Notes: generated from the letters alone by a model not told the origin. Shown: positions 42,740 to 52,083, numbered from the stretch's first letter. The stretch: 64,000 bases of DNA from Sphingomonas koreensis (GCF_002797435.1 NZ_PGEN01000001.1:4276501-4340500), one strand, 5' to 3'. Program-made: numbers and translations.

Positions 42740-44380
42740 ATGCATCACACGCCGCTCATCGCCACGATCGTCGCCGGCCTCGTCATCGCCTTCATCATGG
42801 GCTCGATCGCCCATAAGCTCAAAGTATCGCCGATCGCGGGCTATCTGCTCGCCGGCATCCTTGTCGGCCCGCACACGCCCGGCTTCGTCGGCGACGGCGA
42901 CCTCGCCGCGGAACTCGCCGAGATCGGCGTGATCCTGCTGATGTTCGGCGTCGGCCTGCATTTCTCGCTGCGCGACCTCTTGTCGGTGAAGAATGTCGCG
43001 GTGCCCGGCGCGATCGGCCAGATCGCGGTCGCGACCTTGATGGGCATGGGCCTGTCCTGGACGATGGGCTGGGACCCGCTCGCCGGCTTCGTCTTCGGCC
43101 TCGCGCTGTCGGTCGCCAGCACCGTGGTGCTGCTGCGCGCGCTGCAAGGGTTCGGCATCGTCGATACCGAACGCGGGCGGATCGCAGTCGGCTGGCTGAT
43201 CGTCGAGGATCTGGTGATGGTCCTCGCGCTGGTGCTGCTGCCCGCGCTCGCCGAGGTGATGAAGGGCGATGCGCCCGCGAGCTGGTCGGCGCTGCTGGTG
43301 CCGTTGGCCCAGACCGGGTTCAAGATCACCGGTTTCCTCTTCGTCATGCTGGTGGTCGGCCGCCGCGTCATCCCATGGGCGCTGCACTGGGTCGTCAACA
43401 CCGGTTCGCGCGAGCTGTTCCGCCTCGCGGTGCTCGCCATCGCGCTGGGTGTCGCGTTCGGTGCGGCGGTGGTGTTCGACGTGTCGTTCGCGCTCGGCGC
43501 CTTTTTCGCGGGCATGATCCTGGGCGAAACCCCGCTCAGCCGTCAGGCGACCGAAGAGACGTTGCCGCTGCGCGACGCGTTCGCGGTGCTGTTCTTCGTG
43601 TCGGTCGGCATGTTGTTCAATCCGCAGATCGTCGTCGATCAGCCGCTGGCGCTGGTCGCGACGGTGCTGATCATCGTCTTCGGCAAGTCGGTCGCGGCGT
43701 ATTTCATCGTTCGCGCGCTCAAGCACAGCCACCGCACTGCGATCACCGCGGCGGCCAGCCTCGCGCAGATCGGCGAGTTCTCGTTCATCCTCGCCACGCT
43801 CGGCACCAGCCTCGCCATCCTGCCTCCGGCGGGCCGTGACCTGATCCTCGCGGGTGCGCTGCTGTCGATCTTCGTCAACCCGTTCATCTTCAACTGGTTC
43901 GTGCCCAAGCGGCAGGAGAAGACCGATCCGGTCGAGATGCCCGCCGATACCGCGGATCTGCGCGACCATGTCGTGCTGATCGGCTATGGCCGCGTGGGCA
44001 AGCTGATCGCGCGCGACCTGAAGGCGCGCGACCGGGCCTTCATCCTGATCGAGGATCAGGCCGATACCGCCAGGGAGGCGAAGGAATCGGGGCTCAACGT
44101 CGTGCGCGGCAACGCGCTCGATCCCGCCGCGCTGGAAGCGGCGGGGATCGAACGCGCGAGCAAGCTGCTCATCGCCATCCCCGAAGGGTTCGAAGGCGGC
44201 GCGGTGGTCGAGGCCGTGCGCAAGCTCAACCCCGGCATCGCGATCGTCGCGCGCGCCCATTCGGAGGCCGAGGTCGCCCATCTCGAGGGCGCCGGCGCCG
44301 GCGAAGTGGTGATGGGCGAACGCGAGATCGCGAACCGGATGCTCAGCATCTGCGCGGTTCCGCTGGCACGTCAGCCATAG
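42740..44380 (+). CDS. CPA2 cation/proton antiporter with TrkA-N domain (YbaL/KefB type)
   Basis: The 546-residue protein has about 12 membrane helices of the KefB/YbaL family (SPIAGYLLAGILVGPHTPGF, AEIGVILLMFGVGLHFS, LSVASTVVLLRALQ). A cytoplasmic Rossmann RCK/TrkA-N domain follows (VVLIGYGRVGKLIARDL). It exchanges K+ or other cations for H+, probably under nucleotide or thiol control. ATG 42740 is preferred to TTG 42734. Its end overlaps the converging VOC gene by ten bases. Confidence 0.93.
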   Translation: MHHTPLIATIVAGLVIAFIMGSIAHKLKVSPIAGYLLAGILVGPHTPGFVGDGDLAAELAEIGVILLMFGVGLHFSLRDLLSVKNVAVPGAIGQIAVATLMGMGLSWTMGWDPLAGFVFGLALSVASTVVLLRALQGFGIVDTERGRIAVGWLIVEDLVMVLALVLLPALAEVMKGDAPASWSALLVPLAQTGFKITGFLFVMLVVGRRVIPWALHWVVNTGSRELFRLAVLAIALGVAFGAAVVFDVSFALGAFFAGMILGETPLSRQATEETLPLRDAFAVLFFVSVGMLFNPQIVVDQPLALVATVLIIVFGKSVAAYFIVRALKHSHRTAITAAASLAQIGEFSFILATLGTSLAILPPAGRDLILAGALLSIFVNPFIFNWFVPKRQEKTDPVEMPADTADLRDHVVLIGYGRVGKLIARDLKARDRAFILIEDQADTAREAKESGLNVVRGNALDPAALEAAGIERASKLLIAIPEGFEGGAVVEAVRKLNPGIAIVARAHSEAEVAHLEGAGAGEVVMGEREIANRMLSICAVPLARQP

Positions 44381-44745
44381 GAGACGATCTCGAACTCGAT
44401 CCCGTCATAGTCGAGGAAGTAGAAGCGGCGGCCGGGCGAATAGTCGCCATGCGCGAACGGTTTCAGCCCGGCCTGCGTGACCTTGTCCTCGATCGCATCG
44501 AGGTCGCGGACAAGGATGCCGACATGGTTGAGCGGCGCGCCCTTGGGAAAGCGCGCCTCCGGTTCGCCCGGGGGCGCGTAGAGCGCGATGTAGAAACGCT
44601 CGTCCCCGACATGGATCGATGTGCCGCCGTCGCGCGCCGGCCCCTCCCAGCGAATGTGCCAGCCGAACAGCCGCTCCATCAGTTCTGCTGTACGCGCGGG
44701 GTTGGTGACGGTGAGATTGACGTGTTCGATGATCGGGCCGGACAT
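44371..44745 (-). CDS. VOC (glyoxalase/bleomycin-resistance) family protein
   Basis: This 124-residue protein has the paired beta-alpha-beta-beta-beta modules of the VOC superfamily: IIEHVNLTVTNPARTAELME, then PLNHVGILVRDLDAIEDKV and the closing YFLDYDGIEFEIVSY with the Glu ligand. The reaction is unknown. ATG 44745 has AAAGGA eight bases upstream. It is divergent from soxR across a perfect palindrome, which makes it a probable SoxR target. Confidence 0.88.
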   Translation of the reverse strand: MSGPIIEHVNLTVTNPARTAELMERLFGWHIRWEGPARDGGTSIHVGDERFYIALYAPPGEPEARFPKGAPLNHVGILVRDLDAIEDKVTQAGLKPFAHGDYSPGRRFYFLDYDGIEFEIVSYG

Positions 44746-44790
44746 CCACATATCCTTTGCGGTTGCGTGATTGCCCGCCCCCGGTACAAC

Positions 44791-44806
44791 CTCAACTTAA
44801 GTTGAG
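44791..44806. promoter_or_regulatory. Perfect 16-bp palindrome, candidate SoxR operator
   Basis: CTCAACTTAAGTTGAG closely resembles the soxS SoxR site core (CCTCAAGTTAACTTGAGG). It lies between soxR and the VOC gene. On the minus strand TTGATC flanks it as a possible -35 element, with the palindrome filling the spacer as in MerR-family promoters. Operator status is inferred. Confidence 0.75.
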
Positions 44807-44835
44807 ATCAAGCCCAAAATTTCGAAAGGCCCGGA

Positions 44836-45300
44836 ATGCGCGGATGCGACCTGCTGACGATCGGCGAGCTTGCGGCGCGGACCGGCCTGTCGGTCTCCGC
44901 GATCCGTTTCTACGAGGGGCGGGGGCTGGTTTCGTCGATACGAACCAGCGGCAACCAGCGCCGTTTCCTGCGATCGGACATCAGGCGTCTGTCCTTCACG
45001 CTGATCGCGCAGAAGCTGGGGCTGACGATCGAGGAGATCTGCGCCGAGCTGGCGCAGCTGCCGCAGGGGCGCACCCCCACCCAGGCGGACTGGGAGCGGA
45101 TCAGCCGGCATTTCCGCAAGGAGATCGACCGGCGCATCGCGCTGCTGGAGCGGACCCGGGATACGCTGGACAGCTGCATCGGCTGCGGCTGCCTGTCGCT
45201 CAGGACGTGCGGGCTCTACAATCCGGGCGATCGGATGGCCGCCGACGGTCCCGGGCCGCGCTTCGTCCTGTCGGAAGCGCGGCCCGGCCCGGATCAATAG
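44836..45300 (+). CDS. soxR: Redox-sensitive regulator SoxR
   Basis: This 154-residue MerR-family activator has the family helix-turn-helix (LTIGELAARTGLSVSAIRFYE) and the SoxR-specific [2Fe-2S] ligands C114, C117, C119 and C125 in CIGCGCLSLRTC. It responds to redox-active compounds by oxidation of the cluster. No soxS is nearby, as is normal outside enterics; the likely target is the divergent VOC gene. Its stop overlaps the converging gene's end by seven bases. Confidence 0.93.
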   Translation: MRGCDLLTIGELAARTGLSVSAIRFYEGRGLVSSIRTSGNQRRFLRSDIRRLSFTLIAQKLGLTIEEICAELAQLPQGRTPTQADWERISRHFRKEIDRRIALLERTRDTLDSCIGCGCLSLRTCGLYNPGDRMAADGPGPRFVLSEARPGPDQ

Positions 45301-46244
45301 GCGGTCAGGCTGCGCACATAGCCGCGCGAATCGACCGTGCAGCGCGAACGTTCGCGCCCGGTCTCGACCACGATCTCCCACTCGCTGCGGTTCAGCTCGC
45401 GGGCGCTGACCGGAACGCTCGTCCCGCGACGCGCATTCAGGTCCTCGTCGGCGCGGCGGGCGCAGGCGTCGCGCGCGGCCTGCGGCACGTTGCGGAGCGA
45501 GCCGCGGTCGTCGGGGCGACGCGCTTCGTCCTGGCCGGCCCGATAGCCCTCGCGATAGCGGTCGTTGCCGCGGCGGTCATAGGCCCTGCCGTAGAGGCCG
45601 TCGTCATAGCCCCGCTTGTACTCCGGGTCGCGCTGCGGATCGGGGCGCCGCGCTTCGTCTTGGCCGACCCGATAGCCCTCGCGATAGCGGTCGTTGCCGC
45701 GACGGTCATAGGCCCTGCCGTAGAGGCCGTCGTCATAGCCACGCTTGAACTCCGGGTCGCGCTGCGGATCGGGGCGCTTCTGCGCCTCGGTCTCGCCCGC
45801 CTGATAGCCTTCGCGATAGCGGTCGTTGCCGCGACGATCATAGGGGTTGCCGTTCAGACCGTCGTCGTAGCCGCGCTTGTAGTCGGGGCCCTTGTCCTTC
45901 TTGCTCGCGAGCGCAGCGATCAGGCCGATCGCGACAGCGGCGCCGACCACGACTCCGGCCGAGGGGCCGCCCTTGCCGCAGTCCGACTTGGATGCGCTCG
46001 AAATGCTCTCGTACCGGCCCCGCCACACATTCACGCGGATGCAGGTATCGGTGCGCGAGTTCCACCAGAATTGCGAATCGCCCGAGCGCTTCTCGAGCTT
46101 GTAGCCGCGCCGCTGCAGTTCGGAGTCGCCCCGGCTCGAGCGGATGCCCTGCAGGTCGTTCTCCTGCGCGGCGACGGCGATCGGCGTCAGCACCGTCGCC
46201 ATCAGGGCGAGGGTAGCGATGCCCTTGGTCATTCGCTTGGTCAT
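45294..46244 (-). CDS. Exported repeat protein with three GYDDG/DRYREGY units
   Basis: This 316-residue protein has a signal peptide (IATLALMATVLTPIAVAAQ). A beta-rich domain with a Cys pair (TDTCIRVNVWRGRYE, SKSDCGKGG) and one membrane-like helix (AGVVVGAAVAIGLIAALA, 96-113) follow. Three tandem repeats start at residues 123, 167 and 210 (KRGYDDGLxGxxYDRRGNDRYREGY). A conserved C-terminal domain (SEWEIVVETGRERSRC) ends it. GAGGA precedes ATG 46244. Part of it resembles small exported 'YMGG'-like proteins, but I cannot name a family. Confidence 0.8.
   Translation of the reverse strand: MTKRMTKGIATLALMATVLTPIAVAAQENDLQGIRSSRGDSELQRRGYKLEKRSGDSQFWWNSRTDTCIRVNVWRGRYESISSASKSDCGKGGPSAGVVVGAAVAIGLIAALASKKDKGPDYKRGYDDGLNGNPYDRRGNDRYREGYQAGETEAQKRPDPQRDPEFKRGYDDGLYGRAYDRRGNDRYREGYRVGQDEARRPDPQRDPEYKRGYDDGLYGRAYDRRGNDRYREGYRAGQDEARRPDDRGSLRNVPQAARDACARRADEDLNARRGTSVPVSARELNRSEWEIVVETGRERSRCTVDSRGYVRSLTAY
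45507..45878 (-). repeat. Three tandem ~130-bp repeats inside the exported protein gene
   Basis: The copies begin at 45878, 45746 and 45617 (minus strand); periods are 132 and 129 bases, and the third copy is shortened at its end. Both DNA and protein are highly alike between copies two and three, so the expansion appears recent. Confidence 0.85.
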
Positions 46245-46402
46245 GATCGTTCCTCTGTTACTGGACTGTGCGACAACTCGCACCGTTACGCGTCCGTTCC
46301 GTGAATGGATATTCCCCCCATCCATTTGCCCTTCAACCGCCATCGCGCTTTACCGGTCGTGAACGCTCCGCAATAAGCGGCACCTTGTTCCGGAGAGGTT
46401 TG

Positions 46403-48640
46403 ATGAAGCGATGGTTGGCGGGCGTGATGATGGCGGGCGTTTGCGGGCTGACGATGCCGGTTGAAGCGCAACAGGCGGTGCCGCAACGGCTGACGCTGGA
46501 GCGGGTTTTCGCCAGCCCCGATCTGGCGGGCAGCAATCCGCGTGCGCTCAAGCTCTCGCCCGACGGCAAATATGTGACGGTACTGCGCAACCGCGCCGAC
46601 GATCGCGACCGCTACGATCTGTGGGCGATGGATACCGCGACGGGCGAATGGCGGATGCTCGTCGATAGCAAGAAGATCGGCACCGGTGCTGAATTGTCCG
46701 AGGCGGAGAAGATGCAGCGTGAGCGTGCGCGCATCGGCGGGACGCGCGGCATCGTCGCCTATGACTGGGCACCCGACGGCAAGGCGATCCTCGTGCCGCT
46801 CGATGGCGACCTCTACCTCGCGACCCTGGCCGGCGACGTGCGTCGGCTGACCGCCAGCGAGGCCGGGGAACTGAACCCGGAAATCAGCCCCGGCGGTCAT
46901 TTCGCGTCCTATGTGCGCGACCAGAATCTGGTGGTGCTCAACCTCGCCACCGGCGCCGAGAGCAAGGCGACCTCCGAAGGCAAGGGCAATGTCTATTTCG
47001 GTGAGGCGGAATTCGTCGCGCAGGAAGAGATGGGACGCCGCACCGGCTATTGGTGGTCGCCCGACGACAAGCGCATCGCCGTCCAGCGCTTCGACGAATC
47101 GCCGGTCGGCATCGTCAGCCGCGCCGCGATCGGTGCGGAGGGGACGAAGGTCTATGACCAACGCTATCCCAAGGCGGGTACCGCAAACGTGCTGGTCGAC
47201 CTCTACGTCATCAACCCCGATGGCAGCGGCAAGGTGAAGGTCGATCTCGGCGCCGAGACCGACATCTACCTCGCCCGCGTCGACTGGACGCCCGACGGCA
47301 AGACCCTGCTCGTCCAGCGCCAGAACCGCGCGCAGACCGTGCTCGATATGCTCGCGGTCGATCCCGCCACCGGCAAATCGCGCATCCTGTTCAGCGAGAA
47401 GTCGGGCGAGCGCAGCTGGGTCAATCTTTCGGACGCCTACCGGCCGCTCAAGGACGGCAGCCTGATCTGGTGGTCCGAGCGCGACGGCCATGGCCATCTT
47501 TATCGCTTCAAGGACGGCAACTGGACCCAGCTGACCAGGGGCGACTGGGAAGTCGCCGAGCTGGTCGGTGTCGATGAAGTCAACGGGCGGGTCACCTTCC
47601 TCGGTAACAAGGACGGGGTGCTCGAACGGCACCTCTACACCGTCGATCTGGCCAGGCCCGGCGTGGTCACGCGGATCAGCGAGCCTGGCTTCTGGCATGC
47701 GGCCAAGGGGAATGAGAGTGCCAGCCGGATCATCGTCACCCGCTCCAAGGGCGATCAGCCGGCCCAGGTGATGCTGACCGACGCGGCGGGCAAGCGCCTC
47801 GCCTGGGTCAATGAGAACAAGGTCGCGGGCGACCATCCCTATGCGCTCTATCTCGCCGCGCATCGCGCCAAACAGTTCGGCACGATCAAGGCTGCCGACG
47901 GCACGGACCTTCACTGGGAGATGATCACGCCGAAGCTCGAACCGGGCAGGAAATACCCGGTGTTCTTCCAGCACTATGGCGGCCCGCACTCGCAACAGGT
48001 CAGCCGCCAGTGGGGCGGCGCGCTCCAGCAATATATCGTCGATCGCGGCTATATCTGGTTCGTGCTCGACAATCGCGGCGCGGCCAATCGCGGGAAGGCG
48101 TTCGAGGATCACCTGTTCCAGGCGATGGGCGGGGTCGAGGTCCAGGACCAGCTTGCCGGCGCCGCGTATCTGAAGACGCTCGACTTCGTCGATCCGGCCA
48201 GGATCACCACCTATGGCTGGTCGTACGGCGGCTATATGACGCTCAAGATGCTCCAGGCCGCGCCCGGCACCTTCGCGGCGGGTGTCTCGGGCGCGCCGGT
48301 GAGCAAGTGGGAGCTGTACGACACCCATTATACCGAGCGATATATGGGCGATCCGCGCAAGGTTCAGGGCGCCTATGACAAGGCCAACACCGTCGCCGAC
48401 GCCACGAAGATCAGCGATCCGCTGCTGCTGATCCACGGCATGGCCGACGACAATGTCGTGCTCGAGCATTCGACGGTGATGATGTCGAAGCTTCAGGGCG
48501 CGTCCGTGCCGTTCGAGGTGATGCTCTACCCCGGCCAGACCCATAAGGTCGGCGGCCCGGGCGTCAGCGTCCATCTGTGGAAGACGATCCTCGACTTCCT
48601 CGACCGCAGCACCGCCAAGACGGAGGCGCCCGCAAAATGA
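46403..48640 (+). CDS. Secreted S9 peptidase of DPP-IV type
   Basis: The 745-residue peptidase has a signal peptide (WLAGVMMAGVCGLTMPVEAQ). A beta-propeller N-domain (LKLSPDGKYVTVLRNRADD; YYWSPDDKR-like GYWWSPDDKRIAVQRFDES) is followed by the alpha/beta hydrolase. The nucleophile is S607 in GWSYGGYM, the Asp is in HGMADDNV, and the His in GQTHKV. Such enzymes remove N-terminal dipeptides, often Xaa-Pro, from peptides in the periplasm. ATG 46403 follows GGAGAGG. Confidence 0.93.
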   Translation: MKRWLAGVMMAGVCGLTMPVEAQQAVPQRLTLERVFASPDLAGSNPRALKLSPDGKYVTVLRNRADDRDRYDLWAMDTATGEWRMLVDSKKIGTGAELSEAEKMQRERARIGGTRGIVAYDWAPDGKAILVPLDGDLYLATLAGDVRRLTASEAGELNPEISPGGHFASYVRDQNLVVLNLATGAESKATSEGKGNVYFGEAEFVAQEEMGRRTGYWWSPDDKRIAVQRFDESPVGIVSRAAIGAEGTKVYDQRYPKAGTANVLVDLYVINPDGSGKVKVDLGAETDIYLARVDWTPDGKTLLVQRQNRAQTVLDMLAVDPATGKSRILFSEKSGERSWVNLSDAYRPLKDGSLIWWSERDGHGHLYRFKDGNWTQLTRGDWEVAELVGVDEVNGRVTFLGNKDGVLERHLYTVDLARPGVVTRISEPGFWHAAKGNESASRIIVTRSKGDQPAQVMLTDAAGKRLAWVNENKVAGDHPYALYLAAHRAKQFGTIKAADGTDLHWEMITPKLEPGRKYPVFFQHYGGPHSQQVSRQWGGALQQYIVDRGYIWFVLDNRGAANRGKAFEDHLFQAMGGVEVQDQLAGAAYLKTLDFVDPARITTYGWSYGGYMTLKMLQAAPGTFAAGVSGAPVSKWELYDTHYTERYMGDPRKVQGAYDKANTVADATKISDPLLLIHGMADDNVVLEHSTVMMSKLQGASVPFEVMLYPGQTHKVGGPGVSVHLWKTILDFLDRSTAKTEAPAK

Positions 48641-48693
48641 TTTGACGGGGCGCCGCCGCAGGATCAGCCTTTTTCGGGCAGGAGGGCGGAACG

Positions 48694-49209
48694 ATGCGCA
48701 AGATGATCATGGCGGTGGCGTTGGTGGCGGGCTGGCCCGCGGCGGGCGAAGTGACCAAGTCGGAGCCGGGCGGCTTTGTGTCGAGCCACAAGCTGGTCGT
48801 CGCCGCCCCGCCCGAGAAGGTGTGGGACACGATCGTCCGGCCGTCGGTCTGGTGGAGCAAGGATCACAGCTATTCCGGCATCGCCGCCAACCTGTCGATC
48901 GACCCGCGGCCCGGCGGCTGCTGGTGCGAGAAGCTGGCGGGCGGCGCGATCGAACATGCGCGGGTGATCTATGCCGATCGCGGCAAGGTCCTGCGCGTCG
49001 ACGGCGCCTTCGGCCCGCTCCAGAGCGGCGCGGTCACCGGCACGATGACCTTCGCGCTCAAGCCGGAGGGGCAGGGGACGGTAGTGACCGTCACCTATGT
49101 CGTCGGCGGCTATCACCCCGCCGGCCTCACCGGGTTTGCGCAGGCGGTGGACGGCGTGCTTGCCGCGCAATGGCCCGCACTCAAGAAGGCGGCCGAGCAG
49201 GGCGGCTGA
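48694..49209 (+). CDS. SRPBCC-fold protein with signal peptide
   Basis: The 171-residue protein starts with a short export-like leader (MIMAVALVAGWPAAGE). A START/SRPBCC-like pattern follows: VSSHKLVVAAPPEKVWDTIV, the WWSKDHSYSG loop, a Trp/Cys patch GGCWCEKL, and a C-terminal helix AQAVDGVLAAQWPALKKA. Members bind hydrophobic ligands, but no ligand is suggested here. It lies 53 bases after the peptidase gene and may be co-transcribed. The next gene is rpsM with its own promoter. Confidence 0.75.
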   Translation: MRKMIMAVALVAGWPAAGEVTKSEPGGFVSSHKLVVAAPPEKVWDTIVRPSVWWSKDHSYSGIAANLSIDPRPGGCWCEKLAGGAIEHARVIYADRGKVLRVDGAFGPLQSGAVTGTMTFALKPEGQGTVVTVTYVVGGYHPAGLTGFAQAVDGVLAAQWPALKKAAEQGG

Positions 49210-49281
49210 GCGTCATTCGCTTGGCCGGGCCGCCCGAATGGTGTATGTCCGCCTAACGCGAAACGCATTCGGCACCGGCGC

Positions 49282-49310
49282 TTGACAGCGCGGGTCCGAC
49301 TCCATATGTC
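49282..49310 (+). promoter_or_regulatory. Candidate sigma-70-type promoter for rpsM operon
   Basis: TTGACA, 17 bases, then TATGTC. The -35 box is perfect, the -10 is weak. It lies about 130 bases before rpsM in the 230-base gap that follows the SRPBCC gene, where nothing else is evident. A long untranslated leader would result. Confidence 0.55.
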
Positions 49311-49439
49311 GCGCATCTTCCGAAACCTGTTCGACCGGCAGCGCTTGTGGGCGTGTGCCGCGCGACTGCGTTTCGGGTCAACGCTACGAGATGGGGCTTG
49401 CTGCCATGCACGCCCCGTGGAGCTGGGAGAACAAGATTC

Positions 49440-49808
49440 ATGGCACGTATTGCGGGTGTTAACCTCCCGACCAACAAGCGCGTACTGATCGCGCTTCAGT
49501 ATATCCACGGCATCGGCCCCGCGAAGGCCAAGGAAATCACCGACAAGCTGGGCATCACCGCCGAGCGTCGCGTGCAGGACCTGACCGACCAGGAAGTGCT
49601 TCAGATCCGCGAAACCATCGACGGCGCCTACACCGTCGAGGGTGATCTTCGCCGCGAAACCGCGATGAACATCAAGCGCCTGATGGACCTGGCCTGCTAT
49701 CGCGGCCTGCGTCATCGCAAGGGTCTGCCCGTTCGCGGCCAGCGCACGCACACCAATGCGCGCACCCGCAAGGGCAAGGCGAAGCCGATCGCTGGCAAGA
49801 AGAAGTAA
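49440..49808 (+). CDS. rpsM: 30S ribosomal protein S13
   Basis: This 122-residue S13 of the 30S head contains [20 protein letters not shown] and the C-terminal [23 protein letters not shown] 49440 gives the family start. In many genomes secY, adk and rpmJ precede rpsM; here an unrelated gene does, so the spc operon is cut upstream of this point. Confidence 0.97.
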   Translation: MARIAGVNLPTNKRVLIALQYIHGIGPAKAKEITDKLGITAERRVQDLTDQEVLQIRETIDGAYTVEGDLRRETAMNIKRLMDLACYRGLRHRKGLPVRGQRTHTNARTRKGKAKPIAGKKK

Positions 49809-49869
49809 GCCGCTGGGCCGCCTGACCGGTGGCCCGCCTTTCTTCGCAGATTCGAAGGATTACTGAATA

Positions 49870-50259
49870 ATGGCACAAGCACCGCAGCGTCTTCGCCGTC
49901 GCGAACGCAAGAACATCACCGCCGGCGTCGCCCATGTGAACGCCAGCTTCAACAACACCATGATCACGATCACGGACGCCCAGGGCAACGCGATCAGCTG
50001 GTCGTCGGCCGGCATGATGGGCTTCAAGGGCTCGCGCAAGTCGACCCCGTATGCGGCTCAGGTCGCTGCCGAGGATGCGGGCCGCAAGGCTGCCGAGCAC
50101 GGCGTCCGCACGCTCGAGGTCGAGGTCAAGGGCCCGGGTTCGGGCCGTGAGTCGGCACTGCGCGCGCTGCAGGCGGTTGGGTTCCAGATCACGTCGATCC
50201 GCGACGTGACCTCGATCCCGCACAACGGCGTTCGCCCCAGCAAGCGTCGTCGCGTCTGA
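49870..50259 (+). CDS. rpsK: 30S ribosomal protein S11
   Basis: The 129-residue S11 of the 30S platform contains [20 protein letters not shown] and [21 protein letters not shown]. The order rpsM-rpsK-rpoA-rplQ without rpsD between rpsK and rpoA is the usual alphaproteobacterial arrangement. A 105-base gap follows before rpoA. Confidence 0.98.
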   Translation: MAQAPQRLRRRERKNITAGVAHVNASFNNTMITITDAQGNAISWSSAGMMGFKGSRKSTPYAAQVAAEDAGRKAAEHGVRTLEVEVKGPGSGRESALRALQAVGFQITSIRDVTSIPHNGVRPSKRRRV

Positions 50260-50364
50260 TTTGACTTTCCGCCTGCCATCGCGGTCCGGGATGCCGGATC
50301 GGGTGGCAGGCGGCTCCAATCCTGGCAGGACTGCCCCCCGTCCTGCCCAACCCAGGGGAAGCCT

Positions 50365-51426
50365 GTGTCTGTCAACGCAAAGAACTGGCAGGAACTGAAG
50401 AAGCCGAACGGCCTTGAGAAAAAGGGCGGTGACGGCAAGCGGAAGGCGACCTTCGTCGCTGAACCGCTGGAGCGTGGCTTCGGCCTGACGCTCGGCAACG
50501 CGCTGCGCCGCGTGCTGCTCTCGTCGCTCCAGGGTGCGGCGGTGACCTCGATCAAGATCGAGAACGTGCTCCACGAATTCTCGTCGCTCGCCGGCGTGCG
50601 TGAGGACGTGACCGATCTCGTGCTCAACGTGAAGCAGATCGCGCTCAAGATGCAGGGCGAAGGCGCCAAGCGTCTCCAGCTCAGCGCGACCGGCCCGGCC
50701 GAGGTCAAGGCCGGCGACATCGCGGTTTCGGGCGACATCGAAGTGATGAACCCCGATCTGGTGCTGTGCCACCTCGACGATGGCGCAACGCTGAACATGG
50801 AACTCGTCGCCGACACCGGCAAGGGCTATGTCCCGGCCGCGTCGAACCGTCCGGCCGACGCGCCGATCGGTCTGATCCCGGTCGACGCGCTCTACTCGCC
50901 GGTCCGTCAGGTCAGCTACAAGGTCGAGAACACCCGCGTCGGGCAGGAACTCGATTACGACAAGCTCAGCCTCTCGGTCGAGACCGACGGCACCGTGACC
51001 CCTGAAGACGCCGTGGCCTATGCCGCGCGCATTCTTCAGGACCAGCTCGCGCTGTTCGTCCACTTCGACGATTCGGCGATCACCCGTTCGGCACCGATCG
51101 GCGTGGCCGCTCCGGCCGCGGCGGAAGGCGGCGCGGGCGACACCGCGACGATCAACCGCTACCTGCTCAAGAAGGTGGACGAGCTCGAGCTGTCGGTCCG
51201 TTCGGCCAACTGCCTCAAGAACGACAACATCATCTATATCGGCGATCTGGTCCAGAAGACCGAAGCCGAGATGCTGCGCACCCCGAACTTTGGCCGCAAG
51301 TCCTTGAACGAGATCAAGGAAGTGCTGTCGTCGATGGGGCTGCGCCTCGGCATGGAAATCCCGGGCTGGCCGCCTGAGAATATCGAAGAGATGGCCAAGA
51401 AGCTCGAACAAGAAATCATGGGGTAA
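50365..51426 (+). CDS. rpoA: RNA polymerase alpha subunit
   Basis: The 353-residue alpha subunit has the dimerising N-domain ([22 protein letters not shown]) and the C-domain that contacts UP elements and activators ([40 protein letters not shown]). GTG 50365 is the start. A UUCG-tetraloop hairpin (51427-51440) begins directly behind the stop, and a paired palindromic repeat follows. Confidence 0.98.
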   Translation: MSVNAKNWQELKKPNGLEKKGGDGKRKATFVAEPLERGFGLTLGNALRRVLLSSLQGAAVTSIKIENVLHEFSSLAGVREDVTDLVLNVKQIALKMQGEGAKRLQLSATGPAEVKAGDIAVSGDIEVMNPDLVLCHLDDGATLNMELVADTGKGYVPAASNRPADAPIGLIPVDALYSPVRQVSYKVENTRVGQELDYDKLSLSVETDGTVTPEDAVAYAARILQDQLALFVHFDDSAITRSAPIGVAAPAAAEGGAGDTATINRYLLKKVDELELSVRSANCLKNDNIIYIGDLVQKTEAEMLRTPNFGRKSLNEIKEVLSSMGLRLGMEIPGWPPENIEEMAKKLEQEIMG

Positions 51427-51527
51427 GGAGCTTCGGCTCCTCCCTTGGCCGTCACCCCGGCGAAAGCCGGGGTCTCGTGCGGCGGGGGGCAACCTTATGG
51501 AGATCCCGGCTTTCGCCGGGATGACGG
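51427..51527. repeat. UUCG hairpin and paired REP-like palindromes between rpoA and rplQ
   Basis: First a small hairpin, GGAGC-TTCG-GCTCC, with no T run. Then two palindromes in opposite orientation: 51451-51476 (GTCACCCCGGCGAAAGCCGG...) and 51500-51527 (ATCCCGGCTTTCGCCGGGAT...). The second family is shared with 35960-36039. It fits the abundant sphingomonad intergenic repeat that reads VIPAKAGI in one frame. Confidence 0.85.
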
Positions 51528-51602
51528 CTTGATGGGTGGCTCTCCGTCCCACCTGGTCTGGGGTTCCGTAAGACGGCCCCTTAACGAACGAAGGAAGATA
51601 TC

Positions 51603-52025
51603 ATGCGCCATAAGTACGGCGGTCGTAAGCTTCAGCGCACCTCGGCACACCGCATTGCGCTGTTCCGCAACATGTCGGCCGCGCTGATCAAGCACGAGCA
51701 GATCACCACCACCGTCGCCAAGGCGAAGGAACTGCGTCCTTACGTCGAGAAGCTGGTGACGCTGGCGAAGAAGGGCGGCCTTTCGAACCGCCGTCTCGCG
51801 CATGCCCGTCTGCTCGACGATGCTCAGCTGGTGAAGCTGTTCGACGTTCTGGCCGCGCGCTATGCCGACCGCAACGGTGGCTACACCCGGATCATCAAGA
51901 CCGGCCCGCGCGCTTCGGACGCGGCGCAGATGGCGATCATCGAGTTCGTCGATCGCGACGTCTCGGCCAAGGGCCAGGATTCGGGCCCGGTGATGAACGA
52001 CGAGGATTTCGACGAAGCGGCCTGA
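51603..52025 (+). CDS. rplQ: 50S ribosomal protein L17
   Basis: This 140-residue L17 starts [20 protein letters not shown], followed by [26 protein letters not shown] and an acidic C-terminal tail (NDEDFDEAA). It is the last gene of the rpsM operon; the repeat upstream probably does not stop transcription. A clear terminator follows. Confidence 0.97.
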   Translation: MRHKYGGRKLQRTSAHRIALFRNMSAALIKHEQITTTVAKAKELRPYVEKLVTLAKKGGLSNRRLAHARLLDDAQLVKLFDVLAARYADRNGGYTRIIKTGPRASDAAQMAIIEFVDRDVSAKGQDSGPVMNDEDFDEAA

Positions 52026-52052
52026 TCCGCGGACTCGCAAGCCGATCGAAAG

Positions 52053-52083
52053 GGCGGTCGCACTCCGGTGCGGCCGCCTTTTT
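52053..52083 (+). terminator. Rho-independent terminator after rplQ
   Basis: An 11-bp stem (GGCGGTCGCAC with GTGCGGCCGCC, one G-U pair) has a four-base loop and is followed by five T. It closes the rpsM-rplQ operon. Confidence 0.95.

Noticed and set aside
44757..46304. Long plus-strand open frame of 515 codons across soxR and the repeat protein gene
   Set aside because: It is antisense to the repeat protein and out of frame with soxR; the sequence is Arg/Ala/Val-rich shadow text without any domain. GC-rich codon bias produces such frames.
49672..51552. 626-codon minus-strand frame over rpsK and rpoA
   Set aside because: It is antisense to highly conserved genes; its start includes the VIPAKAGI reading of the intergenic repeat, which is a known false-gene signal.
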